NCBI GenBank assembly: GCA_937902565.1
Contig: CALFMX010000140.1
Span: forward strand, 1-7,356
DNA from: an uncultured Spirochaetales bacterium
GTDB lineage: Bacteria > Spirochaetota > Spirochaetia > Sphaerochaetales > Sphaerochaetaceae
Length of the DNA stretch: 7,356 nt
Direction: 5' to 3'
The position numbers were made by a program, and so were the translations under genes. This document shows, one piece after another, positions 5,502 to 7,356 of this stretch (positions are counted from its first letter, which is position 1; every line of letters begins with the position of its first letter). A model generated the notes under the pieces. It was given only the letters and a program-made list of their open reading frames with translations. It searched no databases and was not told where the DNA came from.

Positions 5502-6679
5502 ACAACGAATCCAAGATGCGAGTCGCCTGTGTGTACATCAACGCCGGCAAGGGACACTATATCCCCGCCAAGGCGATTGGAGATGCCCTCCACGCCATCG
5601 GCGTCGAGGCGGTGATGGTCGATTACTTCTCCCTCCTCGGTGCCAAACGCTTCGACGCCTTCAACCAGAGGGTGTGGAGAGTGCAGCTCCGCTTTCCGCT
5701 CATCGAGCGCATCGTCAACAGAGGAGCGGACCACAGTCGGTTCATCTCCTGGGTGCTGCCCAAGCTTGAGTGGCTCTTCTTTGGGCGGACCGTCACGGCA
5801 TATTTTGAAGAAGAGCACTGGGACGCGATGATCTGCACCCATTTTATGCCCTCGATGATCTTGCCGACCTTCCTGAAGCGTTTGGGACGGGACATCCCGA
5901 TCTTTTCTTATGCCAGCGATGTCTTCTTCACCCCGTTGCAAGGCCTTCACCCCGATTTGGCCGCTTTCTATATCTCCACCAAGGAGGGAGCCGATCATGT
6001 TGTGAAAGCCGGCTTCCCAGAAGAGAGAACCAAGCTCCGCGCCTTCCCAATCCAAAGTTCCTGCGCCGGCGCCGAGAAGCTCACCAAAGAGGCGGCGAGG
6101 GAGAAGCTTGGTCTGAAGGAGGTGTTCACCGTCCTGATTAACCTCGGCGGAGAGGGCATCGGCACCATCGCCCTCATCAATGCGCTCGAGCGTCAGGGAA
6201 CTGAAGTCCAGGTCGTCTTGGTCGGAGGAGTGCACAAGAGAGCCAAAAAGCGACTTTTGGAGCAAGCGAAGCTCTGTCGATCCGTCACCGTCCGTACAGC
6301 CGGCTTTGTCGACAATATCTACGACTACCTCTACGCCTGTGATGTGGTGGTGGGCAAGGCGGGTATCAACGCGATGCTCGAGGCCATCTCCCTACGCCGT
6401 CCCTTCCTCGTCACCACCGTCTACTATACGGTTGCCGACGCCGCTTCCTATGTGGTCAAATATGGAATCGGCTGGTTTGAACGGAAGGCCGTCCAGCAGG
6501 CAGAGATCATCAGAGCCTGCATCGAGGACCCCGCGCTCCTCGATGGCATGGATAGTAACTTCGATGGAGTGCCTATCCGCTTTGGGGCCGATGAAATCGC
6601 CCGTGATGTGGTGAAAACAGTGCAGGCAATACGATCCAAAATGGAGGAGGAGCCTGGCCTATCGGGGTACCTGCGTTGA
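5498..6679 (+). CDS. Glycosyltransferase of the MGDG synthase / GT28 (MurG-like) type
   Basis: A 393-residue GT-B glycosyltransferase resembling monogalactosyldiacylglycerol synthases and MurG, which move a sugar from a UDP donor to a lipid at the inner face of the membrane. The N-terminal half carries the MGDG-synthase signature NAGKGH (15-20) and the D-Y-F block after it (42-44). The C-terminal donor domain starts with LGGEGIGT (216-223), then VGGVHKRAKK (242-251) and GKAGINAMLEA (286-296). The family's usual Gln/Glu pair near the following loop is not seen: YYTVADAASYVVKYGIGWF (309-327) stands there. There is no signal peptide or transmembrane helix, as for peripheral enzymes of the group. 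ATGA overlap with glf and AGGA at 5488-5491 suggest coupled translation. The likely product is a galactosyl or galactofuranosyl glycolipid. The sugar, the acceptor and the linkage cannot be read from sequence; a diacylglycerol glucosyltransferase or a different lipid acceptor is possible. Confidence 0.85.
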   Translation: MNNESKMRVACVYINAGKGHYIPAKAIGDALHAIGVEAVMVDYFSLLGAKRFDAFNQRVWRVQLRFPLIERIVNRGADHSRFISWVLPKLEWLFFGRTVTAYFEEEHWDAMICTHFMPSMILPTFLKRLGRDIPIFSYASDVFFTPLQGLHPDLAAFYISTKEGADHVVKAGFPEERTKLRAFPIQSSCAGAEKLTKEAAREKLGLKEVFTVLINLGGEGIGTIALINALERQGTEVQVVLVGGVHKRAKKRLLEQAKLCRSVTVRTAGFVDNIYDYLYACDVVVGKAGINAMLEAISLRRPFLVTTVYYTVADAASYVVKYGIGWFERKAVQQAEIIRACIEDPALLDGMDSNFDGVPIRFGADEIARDVVKTVQAIRSKMEEEPGLSGYLR

Positions 6680-6724
6680 TCTGGACAGCAGGAAATAGGG
6701 CGGATGTGGCGCACCTCACTTGTG

Positions 6725-6762
6725 CTTTTCACGATGCTGGAGAGATGGAAATCGTGTAAAAG
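6725..6762. repeat. Inverted repeat between the glycosyltransferase and the next gene
   Basis: CTTTTCACGAT (6725-6735) pairs with ATCGTGTAAAAG (6751-6762) over eleven base pairs with one bulged T and a 15-base loop. No T run follows directly on either strand, although CTTTTATTT begins nine bases later (6772) and can pair alternatively with the AAAAG end. It may be a weak terminator of the glf operon or an mRNA-end structure. The rest of the 175-base gap holds only the promoter described next. Confidence 0.5.
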
Positions 6763-6791
6763 GGCGTTCTGCTTTTATTTACTCAAAATTA

Positions 6792-6822
6792 TTCAGCAAT
6801 ATTTAAAAGTATGGGCTATACT
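6792..6822 (+). promoter_or_regulatory. Promoter of the exported-protein gene
   Basis: The -10 TATACT (6817-6822) matches the consensus in five of six positions and lies in an AT-rich block. The -35 is poor: the best candidate, near 6792-6797 (TTCAGC), has three matches and a long spacer of 19 bases. A start near 6829 would give a leader of about 26 bases with AAGAGGA at 6841-6847. Confidence 0.45.
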
Positions 6823-6854
6823 GATGACACCAATTTTCTAAAGAGGACTTAGTG

Positions 6855-7356
6855 ATGGAGAAAAAAAGAAATCGGTTTGCCTTGATTATGGTTTTGGCTG
6901 TTGTGTTGGTAGCTCCGGTAGCAGCAGCTTCAAATCAACAGAAAATCTTTAGCCTGGATAGCGATGTCCACCAAGCCATTGAATTCCTTTATGTGGCACA
7001 AGGATTGGGTCTGCCATCAACGACTGGACCGTATAGCCAAGCCGAACTCGCCTTGATGTTGGAGAAGATCAATAGCGCCCAACTCAATGAGAATCTATTG
7101 CCCACGTATGATTACGTGGTGAAGCAGTTGGGAATCGAACCAAAAATTCAGGGCAAGGGAATCGGTCTCTCGTGGAACTTCGATGCCACGCTTGAGGCCT
7201 ATCTCCACTCCAATACCACCGACTTCGTCGGTCGAGAGACGTGGATTCGTGGCTTCAATGAGCAAAAGCCGTTGCTCGGTGTTGCCCTGGAAACGTGGCC
7301 GGCCAACAACTTCTACGGCTACTCCGAGTTCACTGTCGGCAATACCAACAATCTTG
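6855..7356 (+). CDS. Exported protein, possibly an outer-membrane beta-barrel (partial, C-terminus beyond window)
   Basis: The first 167 residues of a secreted protein are visible and open to the right edge. Residues 1-25 form a classic cleaved signal peptide: basic start MEKKRNR, hydrophobic core to about 20, then VAAA and a cut predicted after A25. The mature start, with SLDSDVHQAIEFLYVAQGLGLP and a helical stretch to about 75, recalls the N-terminal domain of Wzi-like capsule assembly or spirochaetal outer-membrane proteins of unknown role. From about 105 the sequence alternates polar and aromatic residues as in transmembrane beta-strands. This is a resemblance from memory, not a firm match. 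The ATG at 6855 follows AAGAGGA by seven bases; an in-frame GTG directly before it is possible but needs closer spacing. No partner gene is visible to its right. Codon use near the start is more AT-rich than in the glf operon. Confidence 0.75.
   Translation, partial: MEKKRNRFALIMVLAVVLVAPVAAASNQQKIFSLDSDVHQAIEFLYVAQGLGLPSTTGPYSQAELALMLEKINSAQLNENLLPTYDYVVKQLGIEPKIQGKGIGLSWNFDATLEAYLHSNTTDFVGRETWIRGFNEQKPLLGVALETWPANNFYGYSEFTVGNTNNL

Noticed and set aside
4812..6265. Two long minus-strand open frames (221 and 275 residues) opposite glf and the glycosyltransferase
   Set aside because: Both are antisense to well-supported genes, show no family features, and are expected by-products of codon bias.
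6448..6732. 94-residue minus-strand frame at the end of the glycosyltransferase gene
   Set aside because: Mostly antisense to the coding region, no ribosome binding site seen, no recognisable features.
1..7356. CRISPR arrays, transposons, toxin-antitoxin or phage-defence genes
   Set aside because: No regularly spaced repeats, terminal inverted repeats or matching protein motifs were found on either strand.

Overview
The window looks like an ordinary chromosomal stretch from a GC-rich bacterium with an outer membrane. My best guess is a spirochaete, possibly of the Sphaerochaeta group. The basis is a family-level impression only: the pairing of a DUF2804 protein with a membrane-anchored SurA/PpiD-type chaperone, a UDP-galactopyranose mutase with an MGDG-synthase-like glycosyltransferase, and an exported protein with a signal peptide. 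No rRNA or lineage marker is present, so this is inference.

Left half, minus strand: a DEAD-box RNA helicase runs off the left edge (C-terminus missing). It has its own promoter, a good sigma70-like -35/-10 pair with a 17-base spacer. Upstream of it lies a DUF2804 protein of unknown function. Next comes a 528-residue SurA/PpiD-like periplasmic chaperone anchored by one N-terminal membrane helix, with a strong promoter and a GC-rich intrinsic terminator.

Centre: the intergenic region near 4090-4400 is dense with signals. The chaperone promoter points left. A near-consensus promoter points right into a tRNA-Pro(CGG) gene, which is followed by an intrinsic terminator. A second hairpin then covers the Shine-Dalgarno sequence of the next gene.

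Right half, plus strand: glf (UDP-galactopyranose mutase) overlaps by four bases (ATGA) a glycosyltransferase of the MGDG-synthase/GT28 type. The pair probably makes a galactofuranose-containing or other galactose-containing glycolipid or envelope glycan. After a 175-base gap with an inverted repeat and a promoter, an exported protein with a clear signal peptide begins and runs off the right edge.

No mobile element, CRISPR array or defence system was seen. The most interesting points are the possible attenuator-like leader between tRNA-Pro and glf, the possibility that the glycosyltransferase is a galactofuranosyltransferase outside the usual GT2 family, and a parvulin domain that seems to lack its histidines.
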